A DNA stretch of 64,000 nucleotides from Paramagnetospirillum kuznetsovii. Lineage in GTDB: Bacteria; Pseudomonadota; Alphaproteobacteria; Rhodospirillales; Magnetospirillaceae. The DNA lies in the NCBI RefSeq assembly GCF_003284725.1, contig NZ_PGTO01000001.1:186001-250000 (forward strand), in the 5' to 3' direction. The notes beneath the pieces were generated by a model that did no database searches, was not told the origin of the DNA, and saw only the letters and a list, made by a program, of their open reading frames with translations. Of this stretch, positions 26,491-36,084 are shown one piece after another. Positions within the stretch are counted from its first letter, which is position 1, and every line of letters starts with the position of its first letter. Position numbers and translations under genes: made by a program.

Positions 26491-27549
26491 GTGTCTAGAG
26501 CTTCCAACACGTCCAAAGCTTCCAAGCCGTTCCTGCGCGCCCTGGCCGGCGAGACCCTGACGCCCCCGCCCTTCTGGCTGATGCGCCAGGCCGGACGCTA
26601 TCTTCCCGAATACCGCGCCACCCGCGCCGAGGCGGGCAGCTTCCTCGACCTGTGCTACAATCCCGGTTTCGCCACCGAGGTCACCCTGCAGCCGCTGCGT
26701 CGCTACGGCTTCGATGCCGCCATTCTTTTCAGCGACATTCTGGTGGTTCCCGATGCCTTGGGTCAGCAGGTTGCCTTCAAGGAAGGCGAAGGACCGGTGT
26801 TGACGCCGATTCGCTCGGCAAGGGATCTGGATGGCCTTGACGCCTCGGGCCTTCACGACCATCTGGCGCCGGTCTACCAGACCGTGGCCAATCTCTCCAA
26901 GGCCATCCCAGAGACCACCGCCCTGATCGGCTTCGCCGGGGCGCCGTGGACGGTGGCCACCTATATGATCGAGGGCAGCGGCTCGAAGGATTTCGCCAAG
27001 GCCAAGGGCATGATGTTCGGCGAGCCGGAACTGTTCGCCCGGCTGATGGCGTTGTTGGTCCAGGCCACCGGCGATTATCTGATCCGTCAGATCGACAACG
27101 GCGCCGAGGTCATCCAGATTTTCGACACCTGGGCCGGGGCCCTGCCCGAGGATCAGTTCGAACGCTGGGTAATCGAGCCGACCCGGACCCTGGTGGAGCG
27201 CATCCGGGCCGAGCGTCCCGGCGTGCCGGTGATCGGTTTTCCCCGTCAGGCGGGATATCTCTACAAGCGCTATGTGACCGAGACCAAGGTCAGCGGCGTC
27301 TCGCTGGACCCGTCGGTGCCGCTGGATTGGGCGGCGGCGGAATTGCAGACCAAATGCACGGTGCAGGGCAACCTGGACCCGCTGCTGGTGGTGGCGGGCG
27401 GCGAGGCCATGGACGCCGGTATCGACCGGGTGCTGAAGACGCTGGGCAAGGGGCCGTTCATCTTCAATCTGGGCCATGGCATCGTGCCGCCGACCCCGCC
27501 GGAAAACGTGGCCCGGCTGGCAGAGCGGGTGAAAGGCTGGAAAGGTTGA
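26491..27549 (+). CDS. hemE: Uroporphyrinogen decarboxylase
   Basis: A 352-residue TIM-barrel enzyme removing four carboxyl groups from uroporphyrinogen [22 protein letters not shown] is the substrate-binding signature; [13 protein letters not shown] and [16 protein letters not shown] follow. GTG at 26491 is preferred for length and a GAGG site; GTG at 26458 would add 11 residues. The stop overlaps the hemH TTG start as TTGA. It is the first gene rightward of the origin. Confidence 0.95.
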   Translation: MSRASNTSKASKPFLRALAGETLTPPPFWLMRQAGRYLPEYRATRAEAGSFLDLCYNPGFATEVTLQPLRRYGFDAAILFSDILVVPDALGQQVAFKEGEGPVLTPIRSARDLDGLDASGLHDHLAPVYQTVANLSKAIPETTALIGFAGAPWTVATYMIEGSGSKDFAKAKGMMFGEPELFARLMALLVQATGDYLIRQIDNGAEVIQIFDTWAGALPEDQFERWVIEPTRTLVERIRAERPGVPVIGFPRQAGYLYKRYVTETKVSGVSLDPSVPLDWAAAELQTKCTVQGNLDPLLVVAGGEAMDAGIDRVLKTLGKGPFIFNLGHGIVPPTPPENVARLAERVKGWKG

Positions 27550-28562
27550 GCAAAACCAAGACGGCGATCGTTCTGTTCAATCTGGGCGGACCCGATTGCC
27601 CCGAGGCGGTTGAGCCGTTCCTGTTCAACCTGTTCAACGACAAGGCCATCATCGGCGCGCCGGGTCCGATCCGCTGGTTGCTGGCCAAGTATATTTCCAA
27701 GAAGCGGGCACCCGTCGCCCGCGAGATCTATGCCCATCTGGGCGGCCGCTCACCATTGCTGCCTCAGACCGAGGCGCAGGCCAAGGCACTGGAACTGGCG
27801 CTGGGCGAGGGCTATCGCTGCTTCATCGCCATGCGCTATTGGCATCCGCTGACCGATGAGACGGTGACGGCGGTCAAGGCCTGGGCTCCGGACGAAATCA
27901 TCCTGCTGCCGCTCTATCCCCAGTTTTCCGGCACCACCGTCGGTTCCTCCATGGGGGAATGGCATCGCGAGGCAAGGCGTCAGGGCTTGAACGTTCCGAC
28001 CCGCGGTATCTGCTGCTATCCCGATCACCGGGACTTGATCGCGGGATTCGCCGATCTGGTGGGCAAGGGGTTCGCCGAGGCGTCCGTCACCGGCCGTCCG
28101 CGCGTGCTGTTTTCCGCCCATGGCCTGCCCAAGACGGTGATCGAGGCGGGCGATCCCTATCAGGCCCAGGTGGAAATCACCGCCAAGGCGGTGGTCGAGG
28201 GCTTGAACCTGCCGGGGCTGGATTGGGTGGTGTGCTACCAAAGCCGGGTCGGCCCCATGGAATGGATCGGTCCCAGTACCGAATCCGAATTGCAGCGGGC
28301 CGGCCGCGACAAGGTGCCGGTGGTGGTGGTTCCCATCGCCTTCGTCTCCGAGCATTCGGAGACCCTGGTGGAACTGGATATCGAATACCGTCATCGCGCC
28401 GTGGAATGGGGGGTGCCCGCCTATGTGCGGGTTGCCGCCCTGGGCTGTCATCCCCGTTTCATCGCTGCCCTGGCGGAATTGATCGTCCATCCCGTCGCGA
28501 TCGGCGCCGGTTTCTGCAAGCGCGCGGGAAGAACCTGCCCGGGAGTCGGTCTGGCATGCTGA
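27546..28562 (+). CDS. hemH: Ferrochelatase
   Basis: A 338-residue enzyme inserting Fe(II) into protoporphyrin IX. Conserved motifs are [24 protein letters not shown], the metal-site histidine in LFSAHGLPK and the glutamate in [12 protein letters not shown]. The TTG start overlaps the hemE stop. The C-terminus ends with three cysteines in [15 protein letters not shown], a feature compared in the findings to the [2Fe-2S] ligands known in some alphaproteobacterial ferrochelatases. It overlaps hemJ by seven bases. Confidence 0.95.
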   Translation: MSKTKTAIVLFNLGGPDCPEAVEPFLFNLFNDKAIIGAPGPIRWLLAKYISKKRAPVAREIYAHLGGRSPLLPQTEAQAKALELALGEGYRCFIAMRYWHPLTDETVTAVKAWAPDEIILLPLYPQFSGTTVGSSMGEWHREARRQGLNVPTRGICCYPDHRDLIAGFADLVGKGFAEASVTGRPRVLFSAHGLPKTVIEAGDPYQAQVEITAKAVVEGLNLPGLDWVVCYQSRVGPMEWIGPSTESELQRAGRDKVPVVVVPIAFVSEHSETLVELDIEYRHRAVEWGVPAYVRVAALGCHPRFIAALAELIVHPVAIGAGFCKRAGRTCPGVGLAC

Positions 28563-29002
28563 GCGGCGAAGCCTATCTGTGGGTCAAGGCGATACACGTC
28601 ATCGCGGTAATCTCGTGGATGGCGGGATTGCTCTATCTGCCCCGGCTGTTCGTCTATCACTGCCAGGTGCATCCCAAGTCGGAGACCTCGGCGCTGTTCA
28701 AGGTGATGGAGCGGCGTCTGCTGAAGGCCATCATGACACCGGCCATGGTGCTGGCCTGGGTCTTGGGTCTGACCATGGCGGTGGACGGCGGCCTGTTCGC
28801 CCAGCATTGGTTTCACGCCAAGCTGCTGGCGGTGGTCGGCATGACCGGCGCCCATGTCTTCCTGACCCGCTGCAAGAATGATTTCGCCGAGGACCGCAAT
28901 AGCCGCAGCGAGAAATTCTATCGTGTCATCAACGAGGTTCCGACCCTGCTGATGATCGCCATTGTGATTCTGGTGATCGTCAAGCCGGTGTTCGGGCATT
29001 GA
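28556..29002 (+). CDS. hemJ: HemJ-type protoporphyrinogen IX oxidase
   Basis: A 148-residue membrane protein with four predicted helices. The family signature is WVKAIHVIAVISWMAGLLYL followed by PRLFVYH, with His14 conserved as a heme ligand in studied members, and HAKLLAVVGMTGAH with the conserved lysine. HemJ oxidises protoporphyrinogen to protoporphyrin and is the usual enzyme in alphaproteobacteria. Together with hemE and hemH it forms an operon covering late heme synthesis. The ATG at 28556 lies inside hemH. Confidence 0.92.
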   Translation: MLSGEAYLWVKAIHVIAVISWMAGLLYLPRLFVYHCQVHPKSETSALFKVMERRLLKAIMTPAMVLAWVLGLTMAVDGGLFAQHWFHAKLLAVVGMTGAHVFLTRCKNDFAEDRNSRSEKFYRVINEVPTLLMIAIVILVIVKPVFGH

Positions 29003-29190
29003 CACCGGGACGCGGTTTGGCTAATGCTGGGCTGAAATCTTCGGGCCGAGGCACGGCCTGCTCCCTCCCTTTCGCCCTCCCGCGTCGGATCATTCGCATC
29101 CGTTCCCTATCGGCAACCGGTCCGCTTGGTCGGACTCAATCTTTTTAAGCCGATTCTCCCGCGCCAGGGTTTTCAACGGAATTCCGCTCC

Positions 29191-30447
29191 ATGCACCTTC
29201 AGGATTTGAAAAAGAAAACCCCGGCCGAGCTTCTGGCCTTCGCCGAGGAACTGGAGATCGAGAACGCCTCGACCCTCCGCAAGCAGGACATGATGTTCGC
29301 CATTCTCAAGCAACTGGCGGACAACGACACCCCCATCTACGGCGACGGCGTGCTGGAAATCCTGCAGGACGGCTTCGGCTTCCTGCGCAGCCCCGAGGCC
29401 AATTATCTGCCCGGTCCCGACGACATCTATGTCAGCCCCAGCCAGGTGCGCCGCTTCGGTCTGCGCACCGGCGACACGGTGGAAGGCCAGATTCGCAGCC
29501 CCAAGGATGGCGAGCGCTATTTCGCCCTGCTCAAGGTCAACAACATCAATTTCGAGGATCCGGAAAACGTCCGGCACCGCATCAATTTCGACAATCTGAC
29601 GCCGCTTTATCCCGACGAGCGGCTGAAGCTGGAAATCGAGGATCCCACCCGCAAGGATCTCACCACCCGCGTGATCGATCTGGTGGCGCCCATCGGCAAG
29701 GGCCAGCGCGCCCTGATCGTGGCGCCGCCGCGCACCGGCAAGACGGTGATGCTGCAGAACATGGCGCACGCCATCTCCATCAATCATCCCGACGTCTACC
29801 TGATCGTGCTGCTGATCGACGAGCGCCCCGAGGAAGTGACCGACATGGCCCGCTCGGTGAAGGGCGAGGTCATCAGTTCCACCTTCGACGAACCGGCGTC
29901 CCGCCACGTCCAGGTCACCGAGATGGTGCTGGAAAAGGCCAAGCGGCTGGTGGAACACAAGCGCGACGTGGTCATCCTGCTGGATTCCATCACCCGCCTG
30001 GCGCGGGCCTACAACACCGTGGTGCCCAGCTCGGGCAAGGTGCTGACCGGCGGCGTCGACGCCAACGCGTTGCAGCGCCCCAAGCGCTTCTTCGGCGCGG
30101 CGCGCAATATCGAGGAAGGCGGCTCGCTGTCCATCATCGCCACCGCCCTGATCGATACCGGCTCGCGCATGGACGAGGTGATCTTCGAAGAGTTCAAGGG
30201 CACCGGCAATTCGGAAATCATCCTGGACCGCAAGCTGTCGGACAAGCGTACCTTCCCCGCCATCGACATCACCAAGTCGGGCACCCGCAAGGAAGAACTG
30301 CTGGTCGACAAGGGCATCCTGTCCAAGATGTGGGTGCTGCGCCGTATCCTGATGCCCATGGGCGTGGTGGACGCCATGGAATTCCTGGTGGACAAGCTGA
30401 AGCATTCGAAGAACAACGGCGATTTCTTCGAAGCGATGAATTCCTAG
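29191..30447 (+). CDS. rho: Transcription termination factor Rho
   Basis: A 418-residue hexameric RNA helicase. The N-terminal RNA-binding OB fold has [17 protein letters not shown]; the ATPase has Walker [10 protein letters not shown], Walker [16 protein letters not shown], and the Q/R-loop region. It follows hemJ after 188 bp that contain no gene. Rho commonly attenuates its own leader; I see no defined attenuator here. Confidence 0.98.
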   Translation: MHLQDLKKKTPAELLAFAEELEIENASTLRKQDMMFAILKQLADNDTPIYGDGVLEILQDGFGFLRSPEANYLPGPDDIYVSPSQVRRFGLRTGDTVEGQIRSPKDGERYFALLKVNNINFEDPENVRHRINFDNLTPLYPDERLKLEIEDPTRKDLTTRVIDLVAPIGKGQRALIVAPPRTGKTVMLQNMAHAISINHPDVYLIVLLIDERPEEVTDMARSVKGEVISSTFDEPASRHVQVTEMVLEKAKRLVEHKRDVVILLDSITRLARAYNTVVPSSGKVLTGGVDANALQRPKRFFGAARNIEEGGSLSIIATALIDTGSRMDEVIFEEFKGTGNSEIILDRKLSDKRTFPAIDITKSGTRKEELLVDKGILSKMWVLRRILMPMGVVDAMEFLVDKLKHSKNNGDFFEAMNS

Positions 30448-30478
30448 GGTATTGACTCGAGAACTTCCAAACTTTAGC

Positions 30479-30582
30479 CGTCATTCCCGCGAGAGCGGGA
30501 ATCCATGCATCCACGAATTCCATATTATGGAAAATATTGGAAATCACCCGACCATGGACCCCCCGCTTTCGCGGGGGTGACG
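30479..30582. repeat. Family B inverted repeat, copy 3
   Basis: CGTCATTCCCGCGAGAGCGG begins the left arm and CCCCGCTTTCGCGGGGGTGACG the right, with an A+T-rich centre of about 45 bases. It closely matches copy 2 at 16969-17040, differing mainly in centre length. It begins 32 bases after the rho stop. Confidence 0.88.
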
Positions 30583-30642
30583 ACCTAGTTTGTATCGACA
30601 CGGCTGATTTCGGGCCAGAATGTCTGTCCGGCAGAAATATCA

Positions 30643-30720
30643 GCCACAGATGAACACAGATAAGCACGGATTCTCTTTCATCTGTGTCCCGCGCAGCGGG
30701 GATCTGTGTTCATCTGTGGC
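30643..30720. repeat. Family A inverted repeat, copy 3
   Basis: GCCACAGATGAACACAGAT on the left pairs with ATCTGTGTTCATCTGTGGC on the right around the TCCCGCGCAGCGGGGA stem. The flanks match copy 4: GATTTCGGGCC and TCCGGC upstream, CCATTTCCCT downstream, so the true unit spans roughly 30606-30731. Confidence 0.9.
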
Positions 30721-30773
30721 CCATTTCCCTGCGCTTCCGCTTCAATACCAAGGTCGCAGCGCAAGCTGTCCGA

Positions 30774-31553
30774 CTATTCGCCCTTGAATACCGGCGGGCG
30801 CTTTTCCTTGAAGGCCTTGACGCCTTCCTCGTAGTCGGTGCTGTCATAGACCTTGCGGCGCATGCCCTGGACCCGCTCGAACATGCGGGGCGTGATGGAA
30901 TGGGCCGAGGCCAGCACCCGCAATTCCTCCTTCATCACCGCGATGGCCAAGGGCGCCATCTTTTCGATGCCGCGCGCCATCTCCAGGCAGAAGTCGGTGA
31001 TCTCGCTGGGTTCCACCAGATGATTGATCAATCCCACCAGCAGGGCGCGCTGGGCGTCCACCGGCCGGGCAGTGAAGGCCATTTCCTTGACGGTGTGCAG
31101 GTTGGCGGCATTCATGAAGGTCAAGAGACCGGTCACGTTATAGGGAATGCCCAGTTTGGCGGGCGTAATGGCGAAGGTGGAATCCGGGGTGGCGACGATG
31201 ATGTCGCAGGCCAGCGCCATCTCGCAGGCGCCGCCCCAGACGCCACCCTCGATCAGGGCGATGATGGGGGCGGGGAATTCCTCGATGGCGCGGATGACCA
31301 CCCGCAGCGGATCGCTCCAACCCAGCGGGTCGCGGTGGGATTTGGGCAATTCGGAAATGTCGTGGCCGGCCGACCAGATCCTGGCCCCCGGTTCGGCCCG
31401 AAGGATGACGCAGCGCGCCCGGCTATCCTCGGCCTTTTTCAAAGACTCCAGGATCTCGGTGATCATGGCGTCGGACAAGGCGTTGCGCTTGGACGGATTG
31501 GCCATGGTGATGGTGGCCAATTGCCCGTCTGTCTCGAATTTCGTGAGGGTCAT
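30774..31553 (-). CDS. scpB: Methylmalonyl-CoA decarboxylase (ScpB-like crotonase family)
   Basis: A 259-residue crotonase-fold enzyme. WSAGHDISELP, SDPLRVVIRAIEEFPAPIIA, EGGVWGGACEMALACD and TPAKLGIPYNVTGL closely follow E. coli ScpB, which decarboxylates methylmalonyl-CoA to propionyl-CoA. The ending IQGMRR-type segment VQGMRRKVYDSTDYEEG is also shared. E. coli partners of ScpB (Sbm, ArgK) are not in this window, so the physiological pathway is open. It is convergent to rho. Confidence 0.85.
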   Translation of the reverse strand: MTLTKFETDGQLATITMANPSKRNALSDAMITEILESLKKAEDSRARCVILRAEPGARIWSAGHDISELPKSHRDPLGWSDPLRVVIRAIEEFPAPIIALIEGGVWGGACEMALACDIIVATPDSTFAITPAKLGIPYNVTGLLTFMNAANLHTVKEMAFTARPVDAQRALLVGLINHLVEPSEITDFCLEMARGIEKMAPLAIAVMKEELRVLASAHSITPRMFERVQGMRRKVYDSTDYEEGVKAFKEKRPPVFKGE

Positions 31554-31557
31554 GGGG

Positions 31558-31944
31558 TCAGAAATGTCCCGAGGTGCGCCGACGCTTGTGACGACGGTGA
31601 TGTTCTTGCAGCAGATCGTCGCTGGGGCCGTCGTCGTCGTCGCGACGACGCGTCATCATGTGGAGCGCGGTGGCCAACAGCATGGGCGGGACCACCACGA
31701 TGGCGAGGCGGCCGAACATGGCGTAGAAGGTGCTGTTGGTGCTTTTGATGACGATGTTTTCCTTGCACTCGTAGCGCTGCTTGTAGCTGCCCGAGCAATC
31801 CTTCAGGCGCTCTTGCACCGAGCCTGAGGAATGATTTTCGATGTCGGATTCGGACAGATTGCCGAATTGGTCCCAACCGGCCCAGGCCATCCAGATCAGG
31901 CTGACGCCGGTGACCATCCATTTGCCCAGTTTGGACCCGCTCAC
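31558..31944 (-). CDS. Small membrane protein of unknown function
   Basis: A 128-residue protein not assigned to a family. It has two hydrophobic segments (about 9-24, MVTGVSLIWMAWAGW; and about 75-95, LAIVVVPPMLLATALHMM), an intervening polar loop with two cysteines (KDCSGS, YECKEN), and a highly charged His/Arg-rich tail. The two loop cysteines could form a periplasmic disulfide. The GTG start at 31944 has a GGGAG site. It lies four bases upstream of scpB. Confidence 0.65.
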   Translation of the reverse strand: MSGSKLGKWMVTGVSLIWMAWAGWDQFGNLSESDIENHSSGSVQERLKDCSGSYKQRYECKENIVIKSTNSTFYAMFGRLAIVVVPPMLLATALHMMTRRRDDDDGPSDDLLQEHHRRHKRRRTSGHF

Positions 31945-31999
31945 GACACTGTCTCCCGTGGAAAAACCATAGCTTTCCCACAGTCTAATACTTTTTGGT

Positions 32000-32977
32000 C
32001 TAGGGCAACAGCACCGTCGAACCGGTGGTCTTGCGGGCTTCCAGATCGCGATGGGCCTGAACCGCGTCCTTGAGGGGATAGGTCTGGTTGATCTCGACCC
32101 TGACGGCGCCCTTGGCCACCACCTGGAACAGTTCGGTGGCGCTGTTCACCAGATCGGCGCGCTTTGCGGTATAGGCCATCAGCGAGGGCCGGGTCAGGAA
32201 CAGCGAGCCCTTGGCGGCCAGCAGGCCGGTGTCCAGCGGTTCCACCTTGCCCGAGCTTTGCCCGAACGAAACCATCATGCCCAAGGGCCGCAGGCAGTCG
32301 AGCGATTTGAGAAAGGTGTCCTTGCCCACGGAATCATAGACCACCGGCACGCCCTCGCCGTTGGTGATCTCGCGCAGTTTGGCGACGAAGTCCTCGCTCT
32401 TGTAAAGGATGGGGTGGTCGCAGCCGTGCTTGCGGGCCAGCTCCGCCTTGTCCTCGGAGCCCACGGTGCCGATCACGGTGGCGCCCAGATGCTTGGCCCA
32501 CTGGCAGACCAGCAGCCCGACCCCGCCTGCGGCGGCATGGATCAGGATGGTGTCGCCGGGTTGGACCTTGTAGGTCCGGCGCAGCAGATACTGCGCGGTC
32601 ATGCCTTGCAGCATCATGGCGGCGGCCTGGGTGTCGGACACGCCGTCGGGAATCTTCACCAGCCGGTCGGCGGGCATGACGCGGATTTGGGCATAGGCGC
32701 CCAGAGGCGGATTGGCATAGGCCACCCGGTCGCCCGGCTTGAACTCGGTGACGGCGGCGCCCACCGCTTCCACCACGCCTGCGCCTTCCAGGCCGGGGGT
32801 GAAGGGCAGGGGGGCGGGATACAACCCGCTGCGGTGATAGACGTCGATATAATTCAGGCCGATGGCGGTGTGGCGGATCACCACCTCGGCGGCGGCGGGA
32901 GCGGCGACGGCGATCTCTTCCCAGACCATGGCCTCGGGGCCGCCGGTCTGATGGATGCGGATGGCGTGGGTCTTCAC
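32000..32977 (-). CDS. qor: NADPH:quinone oxidoreductase (QOR family)
   Basis: A 325-residue medium-chain dehydrogenase/reductase without zinc ligands. IGLNYIDVYHRSGLYP, PGLEGAGVVEAVG and LIHAAAGGVGLLVCQWAKHLG (NADPH-binding loop) are typical of quinone reductase QOR. The substrate here is not defined. The start overlaps the ogt stop by four bases. Confidence 0.92.
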   Translation of the reverse strand: MKTHAIRIHQTGGPEAMVWEEIAVAAPAAAEVVIRHTAIGLNYIDVYHRSGLYPAPLPFTPGLEGAGVVEAVGAAVTEFKPGDRVAYANPPLGAYAQIRVMPADRLVKIPDGVSDTQAAAMMLQGMTAQYLLRRTYKVQPGDTILIHAAAGGVGLLVCQWAKHLGATVIGTVGSEDKAELARKHGCDHPILYKSEDFVAKLREITNGEGVPVVYDSVGKDTFLKSLDCLRPLGMMVSFGQSSGKVEPLDTGLLAAKGSLFLTRPSLMAYTAKRADLVNSATELFQVVAKGAVRVEINQTYPLKDAVQAHRDLEARKTTGSTVLLP

Positions 32978-33423
32978 TTGCGTGCTCCTTCGTGTCGCAG
33001 CAGGAATTGCTTGGTCTCGATGCCGTCGATGCCGGAATAGCCGCCGAGGCCGCCATTGGCCGCCAGCACCCGGTGGCAGGGGATGATCACCGGAATGGGA
33101 TTGCGGCCGCAGGCGCCGCCCAGGGCGCGCGGCGCGGTGCCCAGCTTGGCGGCCAGCTCACCGTAGGACAGGGTTTTACCGAATGGAATTTCCGATAGGG
33201 CCTGCCACACCTTGCGCTGAAACGCGGTGCCCTGGGGGGCCAGCGGCAGGTCGAAGCTCTTTCGCTTGCCGTCGAAATATTCCTCCAGCTGGTCGCGGGC
33301 CCTGAGCAGCAGCGGCGAGTCCTCGTTCTCGGGCAGCCATCCCCAATCCACCGCGACGATGGCGCCGTCGGCCTCGAACAGGGCCAGCGGCCCGATGGGG
33401 GAATTGAAGGCGAGCTGCGGCAT
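32974..33423 (-). CDS. ogt: Methylated-DNA-[protein]-cysteine S-methyltransferase
   Basis: A 149-residue suicide repair protein. The acceptor cysteine is in IIPCHRVLAANGGLGGY, and the helix-turn-helix recognition region TLSYGELAAKLG precedes it. It removes O6-alkyl groups from guanine. There is no Ada regulatory domain. It sits between the DUF255 gene (9 bp upstream) and qor on one strand. Confidence 0.95.
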   Translation of the reverse strand: MPQLAFNSPIGPLALFEADGAIVAVDWGWLPENEDSPLLLRARDQLEEYFDGKRKSFDLPLAPQGTAFQRKVWQALSEIPFGKTLSYGELAAKLGTAPRALGGACGRNPIPVIIPCHRVLAANGGLGGYSGIDGIETKQFLLRHEGARK

Positions 33424-33432
33424 GGCGGACTC

Positions 33433-35397
33433 CTATTGCGCCGCCAGAGCTTGCCGCAACTGGTCGGGATCGGCAAGCGGCGCCGAACAGACCGAGGCGC
33501 GACAGACGATGGCCGCCGCCGCTGCGCCCGCTTCCCGGCGCAGCACATGGATCTGGCGCGGCGCCTGGGCGGCGATCCGCCACAGGGCTTCGCTGGCCGG
33601 ATCGCCGACCGGGCCGGTAATGGTGACTTCCAGCGGATCGGCCAGTATCTCGAAGGCGTCCAGCATGACGGTCATATTGGGCAATTGATCGGGAATGGCG
33701 GCGGAGAAGGCGGCCAGCACCGCTTCGGCGCGGTCGCGCCATTTGGCCTCGCCACTGGCCAGCGCCATCAGGGCCAGGGTCTCGGCCATGGCGCCATTGC
33801 CCGATGGTACCGCTGAATCGAAGCAGGGCTTGGTCCGCAGGATGATGTCGGTGGTATCGAGGGCCGAGACGAAATAGCCGCCGCCCTCCTTGTCCCAATG
33901 ATGGTCATGGGCGGCGTCCAGCCACCGGCCTGCCTGGGCGGTGAAGGCCGTGTCGCCGGTCGCCTGGAACAGGGTCAGGGCGGCACGGGCCATATGAGCG
34001 TAATCGTCCACCACGCCGGGATGGGCCGCCTTGTCCCGGCAGAGGGAATGGAACAGACGGAAGTCCGGCTTGCCCATGGCGGTGCGGACGACGTCATAGG
34101 CCCGCTTGGCCGCCGCCAGCCAGTCGGGCCGGTCGAAGGTCATGGCGGCTTCCGCCAAAGCGGCGATCATCATGCCGTTCCAGTCGGCCAGCACCTTGTC
34201 GTCGCGCCCCGGCCGCACCCTTGTGTCGCGCTCGGCCAGCAAATCGGCCTTGGCCGCGTCGAGCTCCGCGTCATCACCGCCGCCCTGGGGATGATTGCGA
34301 TGCAAGATGGTGCGGCCTTCCCAATTGCCGTGGGCTTTCACATGGTAGAGGCGCCCGAAGCGCAGAGCGGTCTCGGCGTCCAGCAAGGCGGAAATCTGCT
34401 CGGCGGTCCAGGTGTAGAACAGACCTTCCTCGCCCTCGCTGTCGGCATCCAGGGCGGCGGCGAAGGCACCGCCCTCGGCCATCATCTCGCGCATCAGCCA
34501 GCCGACCGATTCGAACACCCGCGCCCGGTAGAGCGGGCTTCCGGTCCGCTTCCATACCTGGCACAGCAGGGAGATCAGTTGGGCGTTGTCGTAGAGCATC
34601 TTCTCGAAATGGGGCACCAGCCATTCGGCATCGGTGGAATAGCGCATGAAGCCGCCGCCCAGATGGTCATAGATGCCGCCCTGGCAGATATGATCCAGGG
34701 TCACCGTCACCGCCTGGCGCAAGCGGTCGTCGCCGGTGCGCAGATAGGCCCGCCACAGATAGCGGAACAGGCCGGGCTGGGGAAATTTCGGCGCCCCCAG
34801 GGTGCCGCCGTCATCAAGATCGATGCTGTTCAGGATATCGGCGGCGCCCTTGTTCAGCACCTCCATCTCCAGCGCCATGGCGCCGGGCGAGCGGGCCAGT
34901 TGATCCAGGGCGCGCCGCATCTGGGCGACGTTGTGGGTGATCTTGTCGGGATCGCGCCGGAAGGTTCCGGCGATGCCCTCCAAGACATCGGGAAAGGCGG
35001 CCCGGCCCCAGCGGGCGGTGGGGGGGAAATAGGTGCCGCCCCAGAACGGCTCGCCGTCGGGGGTGAGGAACATGGTCAGCGGCCAGCCGCCCTGCTGGCC
35101 CATCATGGCCAGCGCCATCTGATAGAGCGAATCCAGGTCGGGGCGTTCCTCGCGGTCCACCTTGATATTGACGAACAGATCGTTCATCAGGGCGGCGACG
35201 CCTTCGTCCTCGAAGCTCTCATGGGCCATCACGTGGCACCAGTGACAGGCGGAATATCCCACCGACAGCAGGATCGGCTTGCCCGAGGCCTTGGCCTCCG
35301 CCAGCGCCTCGGTCCCCCAGGCCCACCAGTGAACCGGATTATGGGCGTGTTGCAGCAGATAGGGGCTGGACTCCAGGGCCAGTCGGTTGTGGGACAT
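33433..35397 (-). CDS. DUF255 thioredoxin-domain protein (YyaL/SSP411-like)
   Basis: A 654-residue protein. The N-terminal thioredoxin-like domain opens with [22 protein letters not shown] and holds the motif [16 protein letters not shown], where the CxxC is Cys-His-Trp-Cys. The long C-terminal part is an alpha/alpha barrel resembling N-acyl-glucosamine epimerases ([41 protein letters not shown]). Function is unknown across bacteria and animals. ATG at 35397 is chosen as the conserved start. Confidence 0.9.
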   Translation of the reverse strand: MSHNRLALESSPYLLQHAHNPVHWWAWGTEALAEAKASGKPILLSVGYSACHWCHVMAHESFEDEGVAALMNDLFVNIKVDREERPDLDSLYQMALAMMGQQGGWPLTMFLTPDGEPFWGGTYFPPTARWGRAAFPDVLEGIAGTFRRDPDKITHNVAQMRRALDQLARSPGAMALEMEVLNKGAADILNSIDLDDGGTLGAPKFPQPGLFRYLWRAYLRTGDDRLRQAVTVTLDHICQGGIYDHLGGGFMRYSTDAEWLVPHFEKMLYDNAQLISLLCQVWKRTGSPLYRARVFESVGWLMREMMAEGGAFAAALDADSEGEEGLFYTWTAEQISALLDAETALRFGRLYHVKAHGNWEGRTILHRNHPQGGGDDAELDAAKADLLAERDTRVRPGRDDKVLADWNGMMIAALAEAAMTFDRPDWLAAAKRAYDVVRTAMGKPDFRLFHSLCRDKAAHPGVVDDYAHMARAALTLFQATGDTAFTAQAGRWLDAAHDHHWDKEGGGYFVSALDTTDIILRTKPCFDSAVPSGNGAMAETLALMALASGEAKWRDRAEAVLAAFSAAIPDQLPNMTVMLDAFEILADPLEVTITGPVGDPASEALWRIAAQAPRQIHVLRREAGAAAAAIVCRASVCSAPLADPDQLRQALAAQ

Positions 35398-35482
35398 GAA
35401 GGAGGGCTCCCGAGGACATTGCGCGGCTTGGTTACTAGGCTTAGTTTGGGTGTGGAGCCCTAAAGCGCAAGGCGAGGACATC

Positions 35483-35731
35483 ATGAAGATTACCGTGGAT
35501 GTGGATTGCACGCCCGAGGAACTGCGGACCTTCTTCGGCCTGCCCGACGTGCGGCCCATGCAGGACGCGCTGATGAAGCAGATCCAGGATCAGATGGCGA
35601 CCAACTTGCACGCCATGGAGCCCGAGGCCATGTTCAAGGTGTGGCTGCCCGCCGGTATTCAGGGCATGGAGCAGCTGCAGAAGATGCTGTGGTCCCAGTT
35701 CACCACGGCCGCCACTCGGCCCAAGGAGTAG
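35483..35731 (+). CDS. DUF6489-type small protein
   Basis: An 82-residue protein beginning [20 protein letters not shown] with a second conserved stretch [17 protein letters not shown]. This matches a small alphaproteobacterial family of unknown function often annotated DUF6489. GAGGA precedes the ATG. It is five bases upstream of the ferredoxin-like gene and appears co-transcribed with it and mnmE. Confidence 0.72.
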   Translation: MKITVDVDCTPEELRTFFGLPDVRPMQDALMKQIQDQMATNLHAMEPEAMFKVWLPAGIQGMEQLQKMLWSQFTTAATRPKE

Positions 35732-35736
35732 TAAGC

Positions 35737-36084
35737 GTGAGCCTGCCGCCCGATCCGCCGCTGCATTTTCGCCTGCATGTGTTCATCTGCACCAATCGCC
35801 GACCCGACGACAATCCGCGCGGGTCTTGCGCGGGCAGGGGATCGGAAGCCCTGCGCGAGCATCTGAAGGACGCCCAGAAGCGCCTCGGCCTCAAGGATGT
35901 GCGGATCAATTCCGCCGGTTGCCTGGACCGCTGCGGCCATGGCCCGGTGCTGGTGATCTATCCCGAGGGGGTGTGGTACAGCTTTGCCACCACCGCCGAT
36001 CTCGACGAAATCCTCGACGCCCATCTGGTCAAGGGCGGCCGCGTCCCCCGGCTGATGGTGGACGATCCCGCCAAGCCCCAATGA
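35737..36084 (+). CDS. Thioredoxin-like [2Fe-2S] ferredoxin family protein
   Basis: A 115-residue protein. The segments HVFICTNRRPDDNPRGSCAG and NSAGCLDRCGHGPVLVIYP supply four cysteines in the C-x12-C and C-x3-C arrangement of thioredoxin-fold [2Fe-2S] ferredoxins. The partner is unknown. The stop overlaps the mnmE ATG as ATGA, so an association with tRNA modification or Fe-S metabolism is possible but not shown. Confidence 0.88.
   Translation: MSLPPDPPLHFRLHVFICTNRRPDDNPRGSCAGRGSEALREHLKDAQKRLGLKDVRINSAGCLDRCGHGPVLVIYPEGVWYSFATTADLDEILDAHLVKGGRVPRLMVDDPAKPQ

Larger units (their letters stand above)
30448..30773. other. Repeat-filled spacer between rho and scpB
   Basis: This 326-bp spacer between convergent genes holds no coding sequence. 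It carries one family B element followed by one family A element, listed separately, and appears to be a landing zone for both repeat types. Confidence 0.8.

Noticed and set aside
29003-29190. A riboswitch or attenuator before rho
   Set aside because: No conserved riboswitch core or clear alternative hairpins followed by a T run could be recognised in this 188-bp leader.
31550-31981. An alternative minus-strand frame overlapping the small membrane protein
   Set aside because: The chosen frame (31558-31944) encodes two credible membrane helices and has a GGGAG site before its GTG. The alternative is Arg/Gln-rich and featureless.
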